Of a stretch of 6,316 nucleotides of DNA, positions 4,076 to 6,316 are shown one piece after another. The notes under the pieces were generated by a model. That model was not told where the DNA came from. It saw only the letters and a program-made list of their open reading frames with translations, and did not search any database. This stretch comes from an uncultured Eubacteriales bacterium (GTDB lineage Bacteria; Bacillota; Clostridia; Lachnospirales; Lachnospiraceae). Numbering within the stretch: the first letter of the stretch is position 1; each line of letters starts with the position of its first letter. The stretch spans positions 1 to 6,316 of the forward strand of contig UQZF01000160.1 of the NCBI GenBank assembly GCA_900545455.1, in the 5' to 3' direction. A program made the translations under genes and the position numbers.

Positions 4076-4897
4076 TTATCCCTCCACGTTCTGCTTATTT
4101 CTCTCTGTTTTCTTTTCCTGTCTTTTCTTAACAGCCTCAGGCACGAGATTCACAATAAGCAATGTTATAATAATCACCGCAATAACAATCGCTGACAGCG
4201 CGTTAATTGTCGGATTGGTTCTCTTTGTCATGTTATACACAACAATGGAAATGTTGGCAACTCCGTTGCCCGTAACAAAATATGATATTACAAAGTCGTC
4301 AAGCGACATGGTGAATGACAAAAGCATTCCCGCATATATTCCCGGCTTTATCATAGGCACGATAACCTTGGTGAGTGCCTGAAACGGTGTCGCTCCCAAG
4401 TCCATCGCCGCATTTGCAAGGTTAGGGTCAAGGCTTCTCACCTTCGGGTACACGCTCGTTATTACATACGGCGTACAGAAGCATATATGCGCAAGCAGCA
4501 TGGTAACATAGCCTCTCTGAATCTTCATCGAAGAAAAGAGAATCATAAGACCGATTGCCGTTACAATCTCAGGGTTCATAATCGGAATGTTGTTAACATT
4601 CACAAGCCATTCCTTCACAACCTTGCGGCTCCTCGACAATCCAATCGCCGTTATGGTTCCGAGAATCGTAGCCACTGCTGTTGCAATTACGGCAATACTG
4701 AGCGATACACCAACGGCACTCATAATATTTCTGTCCTCAACAAGCGCCTGATACCATCTGAGACTGAAGCCCGTAAATCTCGTAAGTGACTTAGATGAAT
4801 TGAACGAAAACACCATCGTCACTATAATAGGTATATAGAAAAAAGCAAAGCATATTGCAATATATATGATTGAACCGATTTTTCCTCTCTTTTTCAT
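4076..4897 (-). CDS. potC: Polyamine ABC transporter permease PotC
   Basis: This 273-residue inner-membrane protein forms the transport channel together with PotB. About six hydrophobic segments are visible (roughly 9-30, 61-86, 101-123, 129-150, 187-208 and 233-253). The cytoplasmic EAA loop that docks on the ATPase is at 161-187, with ANAAMDLGATPFQALTKV and the closing P-x-x-K-P-G. MSLDDFVISYFVTG (197-210) is typical of the PotC/PotI branch. The tail is charged (KKRQEKKTERNKQ) and lies in the cytosol. The start codon is 3 nt after the potB stop. Its GGAGGGG ribosome binding site lies within the last potB codons, which suggests translational coupling and equal amounts of the two permeases. 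Confidence 0.95.
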   Translation of the reverse strand: MKKRGKIGSIIYIAICFAFFYIPIIVTMVFSFNSSKSLTRFTGFSLRWYQALVEDRNIMSAVGVSLSIAVIATAVATILGTITAIGLSRSRKVVKEWLVNVNNIPIMNPEIVTAIGLMILFSSMKIQRGYVTMLLAHICFCTPYVITSVYPKVRSLDPNLANAAMDLGATPFQALTKVIVPMIKPGIYAGMLLSFTMSLDDFVISYFVTGNGVANISIVVYNMTKRTNPTINALSAIVIAVIIITLLIVNLVPEAVKKRQEKKTERNKQNVEG

Positions 4898-4900
4898 CGC

Positions 4901-5728
4901 CTATGCCCCTCCATTCTCATCAGGATCTATTTTCTTCATAATCCTTATCATGATAAGAATTGCCACTGCAAGCAGCATTGAGATGGCACTTCCGAAATTC
5001 CAATCGCCGACGGATATGAACTGTTCCTCAATAAGGTTACCGATAAGAACATACTGACCACCTCCGAGAAGCTTCGGTATGACGAAGCTCGATATCGAGA
5101 GAAGGAACACCATAATTGTCCCGTTCACCACCCCCGGTATCGAAAGCTTAAATGTAACCTTCCAGAATGCCGTCAGCGGCTTTGCCCCGAGATCATAAGC
5201 TGCTTCGATGAGCGAGTGATCCATCTTAGAAAGCGATGTGTGAATCGGTATTACCATAAACGGAAGAAGATCACATACCAGACCGATAATTACCGAGAAA
5301 TCCGTATACATCATCGTAACCGGATCAAGTCCCAGCATCACAAGCAGTGAATTAATGATTCCGTTGTCCGACAGAAGGCTTATCCACGCATAAGTACGGA
5401 GAAGCATGTTAATCCATGTAGGAATCGTAACAGCAAGTATAAGTATCGTCTGTGCCTTCTCACTGAACCTTGAAATCACATACGCAAGCGTATAGCCTAC
5501 CACAAGGCATACTATCGTCGTAACAGCACCAAGTTTGAATGAACGTATAAACACATTCATATAAACCGGCTCAAATATCTTTTTAAAGTTTTCACCTGTA
5601 AACTGAATATTTACAAGGCTGTTGCCGCCTGTTGTCACCGAATACAGCACAATGAGAAACAGCGGTACAACAATCAGAATAAATGACCAAATAAGATATG
5701 GCCTCACAAGATTTTTAAACTGCTTCAT
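4901..5728 (-). CDS. potB: Polyamine ABC transporter permease PotB
   Basis: This 275-residue membrane protein is the second channel subunit of the importer. It has about six hydrophobic segments (roughly 12-33, 64-86, 95-112, 144-164, 198-220 and 247-264). The EAA loop LIEAAYDLGAKPLTAFWKV lies at 173-191 and ends in SIPG at 196-199. RTYAW (111-115) and SSFVIPKLLGGG (213-224) are conserved features of PotB/PotH permeases, and help tell it from PotC. The start follows potA by 34 nt. The best ribosome binding site, GGAGG, is about 13 nt before the ATG, which is a little long, but an in-frame TAG between them excludes an earlier start. Confidence 0.95.
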   Translation of the reverse strand: MKQFKNLVRPYLIWSFILIVVPLFLIVLYSVTTGGNSLVNIQFTGENFKKIFEPVYMNVFIRSFKLGAVTTIVCLVVGYTLAYVISRFSEKAQTILILAVTIPTWINMLLRTYAWISLLSDNGIINSLLVMLGLDPVTMMYTDFSVIIGLVCDLLPFMVIPIHTSLSKMDHSLIEAAYDLGAKPLTAFWKVTFKLSIPGVVNGTIMVFLLSISSFVIPKLLGGGQYVLIGNLIEEQFISVGDWNFGSAISMLLAVAILIMIRIMKKIDPDENGGA

Positions 5729-5762
5729 AATATTCTAATTTCCTCCACATGATTCTCTGATC

Positions 5763-6316
5763 TCAGTTTTCCATTGTATACATTACATGTATATCCTCAT
5801 CTGTAAAGCTGAGTCCCACAGCCTTTCCGACCTCATGGTAGTCCGTTGTGTGAATCTTGTAATCTCGTCTGTCGGTCTTTACTATAATCTCGTAATGCAC
5901 GCCCTTGAACACAATTGAAGCAACCGTTCCCTTTAGCTTGCTCTTATCAGGCTCAACAATGTCTATATCCTCAGGTCGAAGCACAACCTCGACCTCCTCA
6001 TTCTCCTTAAAGCCCTTATCGACACAAGGAAACTCTATGCCGTCAAAACATACAAGGCAATCCCTTATCATATTTCCCTCTATAATATTGGAATCACCGA
6101 TAAAGTTCGCAACGAATCTGTTCTCAGGCTCATTGTATATATCAACCGGTGAACCAATCTGCTGAATAACTCCGTTATTCATAACAACCACGGTATCGGA
6201 CATTGAGAGAGCCTCCTCCTGGTCATGTGTTACAAATATGAATGTGATTCCGACTTCTTTCTGAATCTTCTTGAGCTCGAACTGCATCTCCTTACGAAGC
6301 TTCGCATCAAGTGCAC
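5763..6316 (-). CDS. potA: Polyamine ABC transporter ATPase PotA (C-terminal part)
   Basis: This is the 3' half of the gene for the cytoplasmic ATPase that drives PotBC; the start, Walker A, signature and Walker B motifs lie beyond the right edge. The frame is open to the edge and gives 183 residues. It opens with ALDAKLRKEMQ, the D-loop segment just after Walker B. The H-loop histidine follows in TFIFVTHDQEEALSMSD. Next comes GVIQQIGSPVDIYNEPENRFVANFIGDSN, the standard end of the CUT1/Pot-type ATP-binding domain. The last part of about 110 residues is the TOBE regulatory domain, with VVLRPEDIDI as its usual start. An internal ATG at 6287 is not the true start. It is the first pot gene in the window, so the operon promoter lies outside. 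The gene ends in a normal TGA. Confidence 0.95.
   Translation of the reverse strand, partial: ALDAKLRKEMQFELKKIQKEVGITFIFVTHDQEEALSMSDTVVVMNNGVIQQIGSPVDIYNEPENRFVANFIGDSNIIEGNMIRDCLVCFDGIEFPCVDKGFKENEEVEVVLRPEDIDIVEPDKSKLKGTVASIVFKGVHYEIIVKTDRRDYKIHTTDYHEVGKAVGLSFTDEDIHVMYTMEN

Overview
The window looks like a piece of a Firmicutes chromosome, most likely a Lachnospiraceae-type Clostridium relative. The reasons are moderate-to-low G+C, AAGGAGG-type ribosome binding sites, canonical sigma-A promoters, a CIRCE heat-shock operator, and proteins whose style fits that family (DUF4143-type ATPase, Hsp20 of the hsp18 type, stand-alone HMA domain, PotABCD). The genus assignment is inference. All recognised protein genes are on the minus strand, so the window reads from right to left in transcription order.

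Right part (about 3021-6316): a compact potA-potB-potC-potD operon for a polyamine ABC importer. Only the C-terminal half of potA is present. potB, potC and potD follow with gaps of 34, 3 and 5 nt, so the two permeases and the lipoprotein are probably translationally coupled.

Middle part (about 1673-3000): a small CxxC metal-binding (HMA) protein with its own promoter and terminator comes first. Next is a small heat-shock protein whose near-consensus promoter is overlapped by a CIRCE element, which implies HrcA repression. Last is a 39-residue, very basic small protein with its own promoter and a strong terminator.

Intergenic region 1432-1762: this holds the least explained signal. A strong plus-strand promoter (TTGACT-N16-TATAAT) is followed about 65 nt later by a perfect 11-bp terminator hairpin. 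Together they define a roughly 90-nt transcript with no gene downstream on that strand. Its core contains three competing short pairings, and the region carries several nested inverted repeats built on GTAAT/ATTAC. I read it as a candidate stand-alone small RNA of unrecognised family.

Left part (1-1431): a GNAT acetyltransferase with a terminator, then an AAA ATPase of the AAA_14/DUF4143 type. The ATPase is interrupted by an in-frame TGA where the family has the Gly-Gly of a VGGMP motif. The frame stays open for at least 91 more codons to the window edge, so the gene appears to be a recent single-base pseudogene, or the base is a sequencing error.
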